Source: Neospora caninum Liverpool (lineage: Eukaryota; Apicomplexa; Conoidasida; Eucoccidiorida; Sarcocystidae). Taken from it: a stretch of 64,000 bases of DNA. Under the pieces are notes generated by a model. It did no database searches. It saw only the letters and a list, made by a program, of their open reading frames with translations, and was not told where the DNA came from. This document shows positions 1 through 12,800 of this stretch, piece by piece. Made by a program: the position numbers and the translations under genes. The DNA lies in NCBI RefSeq assembly GCF_000208865.1, contig NC_018398.1, positions 2,418,001 through 2,482,000 of the forward strand. Direction: 5' to 3'. Position 1 is the stretch's first letter. Each line of letters opens with the position of its first letter.

Positions 1-1577
1 CGCCACGGTGACAATACAACGTCCAGATTCGGACTCCTAGAGGATGCGGAACAATCTCCCTGTGGTAGGGGGCGTCAACTAGTTCAACAGGACCCGTTAC
101 GCAATGTAGACACGTGCATGCGTGATCCTGACTGTCCTTGGCCAGCTCACGCTACGGCTTAAGACAGCTGGCAGTGTTTTACGTTTGTTGCGACTCTTTC
201 GTCACCTTGCACTAGGCGGGAAAAAGAGTTGACTGTGGCAGTCCAGAGAAACATAGCGAGTGCATTCAGTGGTGACTCAAATTCGACAAAGTTACCAGGA
301 GACACCTTGCCGCATCTCGACACACGTCAAATGTGAAAAGAACGAAGACCAGGTATGCTGCTTCACAACAGGATGCGTCCACTGCGTGGCGCCTTGGCGA
401 TCCAAGCCCAGCCTTCGAAAACTGCTCTCTAGAACTACTGGCGCACTTCCCACTGCATTTCTCCGGGTGTTTGCAATGTTTCTCACCGAGGCAGTACCAC
501 ATTCATGCCAGTACGGGAGATCGCTCGGCACTTGCTCTGTGTAGCATTCACCTGAGGAAGCGGGCTACGGGGCGCCGGGTTGAACACTTTTCTTCGTCCT
601 CTTTCGACACCCGGGTGTGTGCATCAGAAACAGAGAAGAGAGGTTTTCTTTTACTCTATCGGTTCATTCCTCGCCTGTCGCTCAACTGTGCGAACATGCG
701 CGTGCTAGAAGACAATAGAATCGCTTCTTTATCGTGTGTGCAGATGATTCGAGGCCTGGACATTCATACACCTCAGTAAAAGAGATAGGAACTAGAGTTA
801 GCACAAGTGTTCCGCGTTTTGTCGGGTCCTTTTCGCGTACCTCCCTGAAATGGACAAGATATCTTTTTTGTTTCGTGGAGGAAACGAGCGAAATGAGGCA
901 GGTGTCGCGCGTGGTCCGCGTATCGCTTTACCCTGCATGTTCACTCGGTTTTAACTCAAATTGAATGAACAGGGACGGTAAACGGGAGCGAACGCACAAA
1001 ATCTCCCATGCCAGTGCCGAGAGCGACAAGCCGGTAAAGATCGATAGACCAAGGGCAAGGTCTACGTTTTCGCAGACGAGGCGATAAAATGGAGAGAAAA
1101 CAAAATGAAACACCCACGGACACATCGACAACGTCCCCTTTCGCCCCTTTCGCCTTGTTCCGAACGGGCCCCCATGCTTGTTTTCTGCACATGGCCGACG
1201 CCATTCTCTTTCGCATGACACCACCTTGTGCTTCTCTCTCTGATCCACCGTCGCGGCTCTTCCAGCCTTGCCGCTTCTTCTCGGACTCGGTGAGGCACGA
1301 TTCTGCTGCCGGATTCCTCTTTCCCGTTTCACCTCTTTCGACAAACCCGCCCTGCTCCTCTCGTGCGGCTTCACCTCATCTGAGAGGAACGCGCCTGCCG
1401 TTTGTTCTTTCGCATGTCCCCCTCCGTTGTGAGACACGTCATTCTACTTGTCTGTGTTTTCCCTTCTGCCTCTCCTCTGTCGGGAACCTTCCTTCCCTGC
1501 ATTCGACTCTCGGTTCTCCCTTCTTCTGTCTCCCTCTCTACGCCTTCGCTGCGTTGTGTTCCTGCAGCGAGGTCGGC
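1..1577. other. non-coding flank, no gene recognised
   Basis: This stretch lies downstream of the Sec14-like gene, which ends at 1578 on the minus strand. Several open frames cross it on both strands, but none shows a recognisable domain, and none can be joined by phase-consistent splice sites to a known gene. Positions 1000-1580 are pyrimidine-rich on the plus strand, which keeps frames open by composition alone. It is probably the 3' UTR and spacer of the Sec14-like gene plus the end of an unseen neighbour to the left. Confidence 0.5.
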
Positions 1578-4039
1578 TCACGCCTGGACACTTCCCGCCT
1601 GTTCTTTCTTGAGCGCTTCTTGCAGCATCCGCCGTTTCTCTTCGTCTTCATTGAGATCTGCGTTTGACTCCTCGTCCTCCTCGTCCTGAACGTCCTCCTC
1701 CCCCTCTTCCTTCTCCAGCAACGTGTCCGAGTCGCCCCGCCTTACGCCAGCTCCGCCCGCACCCTTCTTGTCTTCTTTCCCCGCCGCCTTCGCAGCCTCG
1801 ACGGCTTCGTCGCCTTGCTTCCCTGCGGCCTGGGCCTCTTGGAAGGCGCGCGCCTCCGCCATTCGCTGCTGCTGCGTTTTCCCGATAAACTCTTCTTGCA
1901 GAAATTTCATATAGGTCTCAAACTGCTTCGCCTCCGCAGCCCAATACGTGCCATGATCGTAGACGTCGGTTGCCTTTCCGCCAGGAATCCACGATTCGAT
2001 GCATTCCACGGGAACCTAGGAGAGACAACCCACGCGGGAGGGCGGACACGGAAAGCCACAGAAAAAAAAGAGATAGTCGCTTACACACCACATACACGTT
2101 GCATACACTTTCCTGCATCCTTCGGTAGACGTGAGTAGGCACGGATCGAAAAAAGGAGACTGTTTCCCTCGCACAAACACGGAGGCAGGGGCATTTAAAG
2201 ACACACCTCACACGATCTCCTGACACTCCGTTCCAACAAAGCTAGGCGATCTCCGTCCACATCCTGAAGTAGTTTCAGATGGCCAGCGAGAAGCAAGCTC
2301 CTTGCGTGTGTGTGTATGTGTGTGTCTTTCCCTCTCGCGCCTTTCAACTAGGCTGGGTACACATGGACGGCTTCGCGCGCCCTTCAACGCGCAAGTACCC
2401 AGAACGAATGTGGAATGAAGACAGGGCTGCTTGCCGTGTCTAGACAGAGAGGAAGAGCGGAAACAGGTAGAAGCTACTGAAGCGACGACATCAGGAAAGA
2501 GAATGAGCATGCACACAGAGAGACGAGGCAGAGCAAAAGGCGCGAGGAAGACAGGCCAAAAAAAGAGACGTTTCACTAGAGTACCTGATCAAAGAGAGGA
2601 TCAAGCGACTTCGAGTCGCTTGTCGAGCAGTAGTGGATCTTGCTCGTTGTTCGGTTCGGCAAGAACGGCACCAAGCAGTTCCAGAAAGTCTGAGAAGCAG
2701 ATGCAAGACCCCGACAGGCAGGGCGCGAAAGATCAGAGACGAGGACAACAACGAGGCGGAAATACGAGGCATGGCGTTGAAACAGTCGCAGAAACAAAAC
2801 GCTCCACAAACATATTCCTATACATATACGTCGATATGTATATATATATATATATATAGCAATGTACGTTTCCAAAATTACATGCAGCCTTTGTGTTTCC
2901 CTAGGGAAATGCAGTTGTCTGTATGTGCGGATGCATGTGTGTCCGTCGTCTGGAGCCCTAAATGAAAAAGGATATTGGAAGGCTTCTGAAACGCGGAAAC
3001 GCGGAGAACAGATACAGCGGTTTTCCACCCCGTCATCACGCGGGCACAGCGAAGCGCGCGTGCCTGCACAGGTCATTGTGAAGATCTTTTTACGTTCGAA
3101 TTCGCGCGAGAAACAAAGCCTCTCCGTGTCTCTCCGTATACAGGAGCATGTGTCTGCGCATGAGCAAGTATGGCACGTGTGCTGGTATCGATGACGTACA
3201 GAGAAGTACCACGGAGTGTCGATGACGAAGGCCGCCGCCAGCCTTTCGGGGTAGAAGTTTTGGAAGATGTCCACGAAGCGAAGAGCGACCGCGAGGGGAG
3301 GTTGGTTCGCGTTTGTGTATCCATTGTAATCGACAATGAAGGTGATTCCGTTGACTCCCTCCTGGCGCTTCATGGACTGCACAGCGCGCTCCAGCATGTA
3401 CACGAGGAGTTTGATGGAGCTGTCCGGGTCGGCGTCGAGTTTGTTCTGTCCTGGCCTGGCGAAAGAGCAGACAAATGAGCAGCGCATTTTCCTCAAAAGA
3501 AGCACCAAGGAGAAAGCGACGGAACGCGAGCGCGTTCCGTCGCTTTCCAGCACATGCCCCTCCTGGTCTTCCGGGGGGCGGACTAGAGCGCCAGTCGCCT
3601 CGAGTGCCAAGCGGCTCGTGCGGAACGTCGCAGCGAATCGAAGAAGTGAGAATGGAGAAAGACGTAAGAGACGCAGTCTCGTAACGCTCTGTATATTCCA
3701 GCCGCCTCTCTGCGTCTGCCGGTAAATGCCTCCTCACCTCATGTACAGAATAGGGTGTCCCTTCTTATCGTATCCCCTGCGGTACATGATGCCCGCCTGG
3801 TTCGCCTGCATCACCTCCTTCGGTTTCACGCGCTCGGGCCTGCACTCGCGCCGAAACTTGACTGTCTCCATCAACAACCCAAAGGCCTTTGCCACGTGCC
3901 ACTCGCGAGCCTGCAGAAATCTACGCGAAGGAAAGGACAGCCAGGTAAAGAGCAAACGACAAACCATATAACACACGAGAAATACAGAAAAAAGAGAACG
4001 AAAAGACAACAGAGAATACACGGCACACGTGCTGCACCC

Positions 4040-4083
<44 letters not shown>

Positions 4084-4561
4084 TATGCATATATATGCAT
4101 CTGTTTTCCTGTATACGCATATTTTCAAATATATATATATATATATATATATGCATGCGTACGTATGTCTGTATACATATTTGTACATATATGTATGTAC
4201 CCGGGGGGATGTGAAGCCTTGGCCATGCATTTTTTGCCTACCTCTCGAGGTTTGCGTCGTCCATGATCCAGTTTACTTCAAAGCCGGTGAGCGGAGAAGC
4301 GAGGTACAGCTTCTGGGTATCCCCCTTGGCTGTGGCGTCTTGTCCCGAGCTGTTTGCCGATCCAGCCGCTGGTTCCTTTCTCTGTCGGTCTAGCAGAAGC
4401 GCCTCCTGCTGCAGCCGCACTCTCCGCTTCATGAGGATGATTTTGTGGCGGCGAGTAAGGGGCAAGTTGGGGTCGCGGTAAGGGAAAATGCACAAGACTG
4501 GAGGCGGGCCAACCACAGAGCTGCCCCCGGCAGCCTCGGAAGGAGCAGTGGGGGATGCCAT
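1578..4561 (-). CDS. Sec14-like CRAL-TRIO domain phosphatidylinositol/lipid-transfer protein
   Basis: Five exons, transcribed from right to left: 4242-4561, 3738-3920, 3200-3455, 2585-2689 and 1578-2015. All introns are GT-AG and phase-consistent, giving about 433 residues. Residues ~95-150 form a CRAL-TRIO N-terminal helical region ([14 protein letters not shown], like the family's RFLRAR motif). Residues ~160-300 form the lipid-binding fold, with the family hallmarks [34 protein letters not shown] and finally [11 protein letters not shown]. The last ~100 residues are charged, low-complexity and probably helical. Proteins of this family move phosphatidylinositol or other lipids between membranes or present them to kinases. 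The substrate cannot be read from the sequence, and no signal peptide or membrane segment is seen. The ATG at 4561 is the last in-frame one before the domain; an in-frame ATG at 4696 would add 45 residues. The gene is divergent from the DnaJ gene. Confidence 0.86.
2839..2858. repeat. (TA)n microsatellite
   Basis: About ten TA units lie in intron 3 of the Sec14-like gene, between the exons at 2585-2689 and 3200-3455. Confidence 0.9.
4045..4152. repeat. compound (AT)n microsatellite
   Basis: Two AT runs (4045-4078 and about 4129-4152) flank an ATATGCAT-containing spacer inside intron 1 of the Sec14-like gene. The longer run is 17 units. Confidence 0.9.
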
Positions 4562-7172
4562 CTTTTTTCGCAGAGAGCCTGGGCTGCGCGTAGGGCCAGA
4601 AGCGACAAGGAATGGCAACAAGAGCAGAGAAGCGTCGGAGAAAGAGGACAGTGAGGGGATCAAAGAATCGAGGCAGAAGGGTGCCGCGCCGCTCACAGTG
4701 GAGAAGTTTTTGAGAGGTGCCCTGAGCGGAGACGCACGAAGCGGAAACGGTTTCGACGGGTCGTGCGTCAGATGTTGTGTCAGCGGCGCATAGGGAATGC
4801 AGGAAGCCGAGGAAAGAAACAGAAGACCCGCGAGAGGGTAAACAACAGAAGAGCGAAAGGGGAAGTCTCGCGTGTTGCGTTTGTTCCCCTAAAAAGAGCG
4901 GGAACAAAAGGCGGAGTGCTTTTTCCGGTAGCACACTGTGGATGGAGAGACACACGGCTCCCTGCCTTCCAGTGTACATACACCCCGTCACGGCTCCGAT
5001 TCTGCCGTCTGGTCGACACAGACGAAGAATCAGGAGGCTGAGTTGTGCTGAAAAGGGAGGGGACGAACGAATTCGAAAGGCGGGCCGGATCAGGACAAGG
5101 ACGACCGCAACAGCATCGGCTCTCTCTTACAGGAGAACCGAGGCTGGTTCGCAGAGAGGCGCGTTCCGAAGGTTGCGAAGGAACGGAGCATCGAAAAAAA
5201 GGTATAGGTGGCGGAGGAAAAACAAAAAGTAAGCAAGGGACAGGAAGATTGATTCCGCTGCGGAGAGGCCGTGGAGATACCGAGCGAAGGAAGACAGCAG
5301 TTCAAAAGAACGAGATCGCGGAACACCGGCAAGTTTCGGAAGGAAAACGCGGCGGGAGAAAGCGGCGAAAACAGCACGAGTCTAGACGCTGCGAGTTCCG
5401 TCCACTCTTCTTTGAAGGGAATTTCCAAAACAGGAGACGGCGACGTGGGTAAGAGCCCCAGACAGCACAGCGGGAAGCCCCGTCAGACCTACCAAATTCT
5501 CACGACTACGGCTATACCGGTACGGCAGACGCAGATCAGTCCGGGCAGATTTTGGGTGTTTATTCTTGTTGCTCCGGCGCCTGACACCTGTGGGTGGAGA
5601 AGACAAAAACCGAAACGCACGAACGGATAGGACATGCAGAGATCGAAGGACGGCGTGGACGGTGAGGAAGAAGGGAACGACTAGATAAGCAAGGAGGAGA
5701 GAAACACGTTGGAGGCACGCAGGGGGAAAAAAGATGGGGAAAAATACCGCAGTTTCTCTGACAAGCCAAGCAAAAGGAACACCCTGAACAGGAACTCGAT
5801 TCTTGTCCGATTCGGTTTCCCCCTGAAAACGAACAGCGCGCTCCACTCGCGCGCGACTGCTGCCTCAGCGAGCGCCTTTGTTCGTTTTCGCTTGTCGCAC
5901 GCACGGGAAGTTCGCCGCAGCAAGCTTTTTGAGGGTCGTGCGCCGGCTCGAGACAAGCGAGCGTTCTGCAGCGGCAGACGACGCGGTTTGAGGCTCCTCT
6001 GTGCTTTTCTACCGTTTCCAGTCACTCTACATGCGCGATGTCAACGGAAACGCACATCGCCGCAGCTGCTCGAAACTGAAGCAACGTAGTGAATGCGCGA
6101 CACGGGTTGGACACGCGAAACGCACGCCTCCTCGAAAAAAATCGCAGTCACTTCCTATCGCAGTTCTCACACCCTCAGGCGCTCATAGAGAGTTCCCTGG
6201 TCCTGAAGGAACCCTGGAAAGCTCGCCCAGACGCCGTTGGCGAAGAATCGCGTTTTTGTTCAGTGTTGAATCGCCCGGACACACGGCAGATTGGAACAAC
6301 CTCCGTACACCCGTTTTCTGCTCCGCCGGCCGAGGGAAGGCGGTTAGGCTTAAGGAGCAGCAGGAGAACCGTTTCGAGAACCAAGTGGATTTTTGCCCGG
6401 TTTCTCGACCGCACACTTTCGTGGACCCTCTTGCACTAGGGAAACCCCCTTCTACAGTAGTGCGTTTTCGCCGGTAAAGGAGTCGCTAGGCGGATGGCTG
6501 GCGATCAGCGTGACTCTTGCTTTCAAGTGGTAACCATTGGTGTGCATATATGCGATGCGTCTGCAAGATTCTTTAGCGTTCTCCACTTTTCGGATTTCTC
6601 TCTGTCTCTATGCTGCCTTTTCACCCGCGCGCGCCGCTGCGCTGAACCCCTCCGTGCCCCGCGTCAGAACGCGGCTCTCTCGAGTCGCGTTAAAGACTCG
6701 AGGACGGGAGTTAAAACGGTCGACCGGAAGGAGTTCTGTGCAAGACAGTTTGCGCGCTGTGTTCGTCGTTCAGTCTCGAGGAACTTTCCATCGAAAGAAG
6801 GAACGACCGGTACGGACCCGGAGCAGGAACATCTCGCGAGCCGGCCGGGGAGCGGCGGGCCATCGGCCACTCTTCCGACCTGTTTTTCTTCCTACGCCAC
6901 GGAGTGCGTGGTAGTCGACTTTCTAGACTTTCTGCGGAGTCGGAATTGCGAAGCAAGGCAGAAAGTCGGAGCGGGCTTTTCGCGGGGAAAAGGGAAACAG
7001 CGCCGCCGGCTGCCGCTCCTTTGCATCTTTGGAACATGCGCACACCGCTGCGCATCAAAAAGAAGCGAGGGGGGGGGCTGTGAAACGGAAGCCGCCGCTG
7101 TGCAATGTTTCCGCGGGTTTTCTGTGTCTCGCAGAGAAAGCGGAAGAGAACTCTTTTCCCTTCTTCGTCTCC

Positions 7173-8194
7173 CGTCTCTATAGGGAGAAAAGAGAAACGT
7201 TCCCCCGCCTTTCCAGCTTTTTCTCCCGAGGCGCTATCCCCGCTTCTTAGGTTTTCTTGCACAACGCGCACGCACTCACAGCCAGGCTCCTGCGTGACGT
7301 TTTGTTTTTTCCCTCTTTCCAAAACGTCGTCTCTCCTCTCCCCTGGTAACGAACTGCCTTGGCGGCGAAGTTGTTGCGACGCTCCTTCGGGTTTCGTGGT
7401 TCTCATCGCTTGCGGATATGCGCCACGCCAGCAAAGAGAGGCGACTTTCGCGCGCCGTGTCCCTCTCCTTACGGGCTCATCGCACAAAGTTTTCTTTGCC
7501 AAAGACTCTTGTCCTTAGTTAGCGGAAACCCGCAAGACTTCCCCGGAAACGTTTTTGTCTTGTGCCTTCGTCTGCTGCGTGGGAGCCGAACCCGCATGCA
7601 TGCCCATTTTGTTCCCTTTCTGCCGTCTCTAGAGTTTTCCCAAATTTGTGTGCACGCATCACGATGCGCTTGCCGTCGAGAAATCTCAAAGAGTGAAAGG
7701 CCACTCCGTGGTTTTCGGGTCTTGCCGTCGAGCGCCGCCGCTGTTGAATTTTTCCCGTTCAAAGCACGTGGACACGCGAGGGTCGCTTCCCAGGTTCTTG
7801 GCCGGTGTAGCCGTGCCTCAAAACCTTTCCCCGACTGGTTGCGACAAAATATACGTGCCTCGGAAGCCGAGTCGCTCTAAGCCCGTGCCTCTTCCGTTCT
7901 GCCTGTGTAAGTCTCGGTTCGCCGCCTCGCCGTCCCTGTCGTCTTGACCGCCTCGGACTGCTCTACGTGCGGAAAGAAGCTATCCTCGGCAGACCCCCCC
8001 CAACCCCCCCCCCCCCCCCCGTCGCCTGACACTACCCCGTTTGGTTTGACGCAAAAAGTGGAGAGAAACTTTTCGGTTTTCACGAGGCGGAAAAAAACCA
8101 GCAGTGCCTTTCGTCTCGCAGACCCTCCTTGGCGTCTTGGCTTCGTCTCTGTGTGGTTTCTCGCCCCCCAGCCTGCCTCCTGGGCCTCGTCTCT
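7173..8194 (+). promoter_or_regulatory. cluster of CGTCTCT heptads upstream of the DnaJ gene
   Basis: CGTCTCT, the reverse complement of the AGAGACG form of the WGAGACG element described in Toxoplasma promoters, occurs at 7173-7179, 7328-7334, 7624-7630, 8144-8150 and 8188-8194. Five copies in about 1 kb of pyrimidine-rich DNA just before a start codon are suggestive. The pyrimidine-rich composition raises the chance rate, so the role is inferred. Confidence 0.4.
8004..8020. repeat. C17 homopolymer tract
   Basis: Seventeen consecutive C residues follow a shorter C8 run and two A residues (7994-8003). It sits in the presumed 5' UTR or promoter of the DnaJ gene. Confidence 0.9.
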
Positions 8195-8358
8195 CCCTCG
8201 CTCTTCCCGCTTTTAGCTCTTCTGTCCATTTCCTGGGGGACTCAAGGACTCACGCGCGTGCGATCTGGAGGTTCTCCGCGCATTTGTCTCGCTTACCCCA
8301 GCAGCTTTCTGAGCGCGAGCACAGGTCTGTGTGTGCCTTCCTGAGAGGAGGGTATATC

Positions 8359-9859
8359 ATGCGCCTTTTTTCGAACAAGACCGTCGATCATCCTGTCCCT
8401 GTACGGCCAGTTGCTTGCTCCGAGAGAGCGAAACGTCCTGCTGCCTCTCCTGTCTCGGGCGGCGCTTCTGTCTCAGCTGCGCACGCGCCCCACGGCGTTT
8501 CTGCCACATCAGCCTTCTCAGCTTCTTCGCTGCACGGCCCAGCTGGAGGAGCGGAGAGAAGACCGGGTGAATCCGCGAGTCAGGAGCCGTGTGCCTCGAA
8601 GGAAAAGAGAGACTGGAGGTGTTGCCGCTCGTCGCTTTCCCGCGTCAAGGCCGCTGGCCGCTACCAGGACAGTTCAGAGTCGGAGACACGCACGAAATCA
8701 AGCATGTCAGACAACGCGACAAAACGAGAAGACGAAGGGAAACCCGAGCCCGCGCCCAAGCGAGGCTCTCGCTCCTTCATGCGCCTCATCACCAAAGGCG
8801 CCGACCCTCCCGCCAGAGCCAGTTCCGCGGATATGCTGTGTAAGAGAACGCGGATGAGAGACCTCTCGAAAATGTTCGCTTCCAGCTGCTCTCTCTCTCT
8901 TCCTCTTGCATTTCCTCATTCTCCTTCTTTTGCTCCCTCTCGTTCTTTTCCTCTCTCATCCGCGTGTTTTCCTTTAAACGTCTTCAGTCTGTTTCGTCGC
9001 GCTCCTGTTCCCCTCTCTTCCCGTTCCCTTCCCGGTTTCTCCCGCACTTCGCTCCTGCGCGCGCTCTCTCTCGTGTCCTCTCCTCTTCTCTTCCATGCTC
9101 CCGTTGTTCACGGCTTTCTCCCGCCTCGTTCCGTTTGGTCCTTTGCGCTGCATTGTGTCAGAACTTGGTTGTCTGTGTGTCTCGTGCCTGGAGCCCTATT
9201 CAGTATCCTAGGCACTCGAGTGTGTCTCTGTCTCTTCGATTTGCGTTTTCTCCCCTCTCTTTTGTGTCCAGCGTGGGCGTTGGTGCCGGTGCGTCCCGGC
9301 GACGCGGCGGCGGTGACCACGCCTGCAGACGCTGACGGCCTCCACAGCCCGGAGGGGACGATCCTCGGCGGTCTCTTCTCCACTCGGAAGCCGAAAGATG
9401 CGGGCGCGGGAATCTCGAGTGCGCTCAAGTCGGTGGGAAAAGGAGTCGCCGCAGGCGCCGCCTCGCTTTTCGTCCTGCCTGCAGTCGGCGCGACGCAGCA
9501 GGGCGTCGGCGGATTCTTCAAGGGCGTCGGCGCAGGCGTCATTGCAGCCGTGGCGCTTCCCGTCACTGGCGTTTGCGTCGCTGGATACCAAGTCGCGCGG
9601 GGCCTCGCCAATACCCCAGAAGCCATCCACGAACGCAGTCAAGGGAAAAAATGGGACAAAAAAACCCGGGTAAGCCCCAGAAAAGACCGAGAAAAGGGAC
9701 GCGGTCGAGAGAGGAAACGCGCCGGGCGCGTTTCCTCTCTCTACCGTCACGCGCTTCAAATCTCTGAGAATGGAAACCCAAAGAGTTTCACCCCCAGAAG
9801 ACGATGTCCTATAAGCATGCACAACTCGCGCAGATAGTAATATAGACATATGCATATCG

Positions 9860-9891
<32 letters not shown>

Positions 9892-12800
9892 ATATATGTA
9901 TGTCTATTCGGATTTGGGTTCGGTCCCAGGTGGCCGTTTCGAGTTGCAGAACGCGAGTGAATTGCGTGCGTGTCTCGGATCAGGCGTGGAAGGACAACTG
10001 GTACTCGCTGCAGGAAGAGGCGGCAGAAGTGATTGGAAAGGAGAATCCGTTCAAGGCTGCCTCCTCTGCTTCGGCGTCGCCGACGAAGAGCGAGGCATCT
10101 GGAGGAGGAGCCCGAGAGGTCGTGGACCGGGAGTTGTACGACGCCCTGGAAGTCCCCACAGATGCCACGCAAGACGAGATCCGGAGACAGTACTACAAAC
10201 TCGCACGAAAGTACCACCCGGACAAGAACCGCGAAGACCCGGAGGCGAAGGTCAAGTTTCAGAAGGTCGGCGAGGCCTACCAAGTTCTCGGCGACGAAGA
10301 CCGCAGAGCTCAATACGACAAACTCGGCTCTCAGGCGGCGCAGGACATGCCTCTCATCGACAGCGGTCTCTTCTTCATGATGCTCTTCGGCTCCGAAGAA
10401 CTCGAACCGTACATTGGAAAACTGAAAATGGCCATGTTTGTCGAGATGGTAGACAAAGACTGCAAGGTAAACAAAAAGGGGAGGGGACCCCAAAAGAGAC
10501 TCCCCGGCCGCGCCGCACGAGTTCGCGTGGAGGTCTTGCTCTATATCTCTGCGGCGTGGGGCGTTTTCGAACGAACACCAGGAACTCCCCCTCCCCGCAG
10601 CGAAACCTGCGCATTCCACGTTCTCTCGACCTTTCTCTGGACGCAGCGCTGGACCGTGTCGCCGTATGTACACAAATTGCCCAATTTTAATCTGCGTCTG
10701 TCGAGACGTTTACGTTTTGCGCGCGTGGGGGGTGGCGTTGCCTGAGTGCGTCATGCGCGCTTTGTGGTGTGTCTGGAGTCGTTCCACCGTTTGTCTGTTT
10801 CCGCCCGCGCGTGCAGCAACCGGAGAATGTGAGCGAGGAGATGTTTGCATTCGAGCAGCAGAAACGCGAAGTTCAGCTGGCGCTTTCGCTGTGCGACAGA
10901 GTGGAGCCGTTCGTGGAGGCGACTGCGAAGGAGTCCGGAACGTCGAGCGCAGCCAGCAACGAAGTCGCGGAGTGGAAATCGAAAATGCGCCTGGAAGCTG
11001 AGAAACTCTGTCAGGTACTCCCCGCGCTTTCCCCTTTCCACAATGCCGTCCCTCACACTCGCACACCGCTCTTCCCAAACCGTTCCGATTCATCACTCCA
11101 CGCAAGTGTGCATACAGACCTCGCTGTTTCCATAGGTTCTGATCGGATCTTCCATATATGTATGTGTGTGTATATTTGTATACGTGTATGTGTATATCTG
11201 CGGACGGAGCGCGTGTGTCGCCTATTGTCGCCCCCGGCCAGTAGATCCCTCTTGTTATGTTGTTATGTGAGTGTAGGCCGCTGTTCTTTTGTGTCGTGTT
11301 TCGAAGTTGTGGAAAGCGCGTTTTCTGCGGGGGTTGTGTCGTTCAGTCGTCGTTTGGAGACGCGATCGTCGAGGCGATTGGTTGGACATACGAAAACAGC
11401 GCAGCGCAGTTTCTGGGGAAGGTCGACACTTTCCTCGGTCTGGGCGGGCGCTACGCCAAGATGCAGGCACACAGTCGGAGCGTGGGAAACAGCTGGAAGA
11501 CCGCGAACGCGGCGGTCAAGGCGGCGTTGGCGGCTCGGCAAATGCAGCAGAAAGCCGTGAAGAAGCAGAGATCCAAGGAGAAGGAAAAGAAGAAGAAGAT
11601 GCGCGCAGCAGCTGCGGCTGCGAGTAAAAAGGGCGAAGACCCTGCGGCTGCAGCTGCTGACGCCGCCCAGGAGGACGAGGAGTCCAAAGACGATGCACCC
11701 TCCGCAGAAGACGTAAGACCGCGAAAAAAAAACGTCAAAAGGGACATCTGCAGGCGTGGACGCGGACTGTAGATACACACTTCGACGCGTCGCAGGCTCT
11801 CTCCTGACTCTGCAGTGTTCTTGGCATGATGGTGGACCTCTTGGCTTACACGCACATAGTGCTTTTGGAGGGCTTTCTTCTGTGTCTGTCGTCGATCCAC
11901 ACGGAACAGTCTGGGCAGCGCTCGGTTGCTATTTCTGTGTTTTTGGTGTGTCCGAAATCCTGCAAAGGTTTACGGAGATGTGCGTCCACCTCTGAGCAGA
12001 CGCACCTGTCCACCGTAGCATATACGTTTACATGCGTCCACATCTGTAAATTGTTGTGCGGGTTTTGCGTGTAAACTGAACCCGAGAGAAACCAGACAAG
12101 AACTGCAGATACGTCGCGCGATTCTTTCTTTTCGCACTGTGTTCCAGGTGAAGCAATTCGAGGAAACGTTACCTCTCATCTTGGAGACGATGTTACAGAT
12201 TTGTTTGATGGATATCGAGACAACGGTTCGGGCTGCGGCAAAGAAGGTAGGCCGCTTTCTACTCTGTCTTCCTGGGCTCCTTGGTGCGTGCAAATGGTTA
12301 ATTGCACGCTGCGGAGTGGTGACTCGGGACTCTTTTTGGACACGTACACACGTGTTTCAGGTGTCTTCCCATGCATGCCGATATATGCATGGATGCGTGC
12401 GTCGACATCTCTCTCCAGAAGCATAGATGTGCCTCGGCACAGACTGCCCGAGGTGAAAAAGGCTTCGCTGTCCTTCCGACGCGCCAGGCAGGCGTCGTTC
12501 TCGTGTTTGTGGCTCACCACGAGAGCTTCCTTCCGAAGAGCCTTTCGTGTGGACGTTCCGCTTGGTTTTGCATTCTCGAAGGCTTTGCTTTTTTTCTCCT
12601 TTTTAGACCTTCAAAGACATGGGCGTTGACTTGGATTGTCGCCGACGTCGCGCGGAGGCGCTCGTGGAGCTGGGCAGAATCTTTCAGCAGGCAGCCGCTG
12701 ACCACAAGAAGGAGCACAAAGACGAGAAAGTTGATGCTCTTCGAACGATGGAAGACGCTTTCATCAAGTGAGCGGCTCTACACGGAAGTCCATTTCTTCC

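Larger units (their letters stand above)
4562..8358. other. shared upstream region of divergent Sec14-like and DnaJ genes
   Basis: These 3.8 kb separate two start codons that point away from each other, so they should hold both promoters and 5' UTRs. No frame here encodes a recognisable domain. A palindrome-type element (GTGTACATACAC) lies at 4972-4983. Several CGTCTCT heptads cluster at 7173-8194 near the DnaJ gene, and an interrupted C run (C17 at 8004-8020) lies about 340 bases before the DnaJ start. Confidence 0.6.

Noticed and set aside
8840..9271. Continuous open frame through the first intron of the DnaJ gene
   Set aside because: The stretch is Ser/Phe/Leu-rich from CT-rich DNA, flanked by a strong GTAAGA donor and a pyrimidine tract ending in CCAG. 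It reads as an intron that is open by composition.
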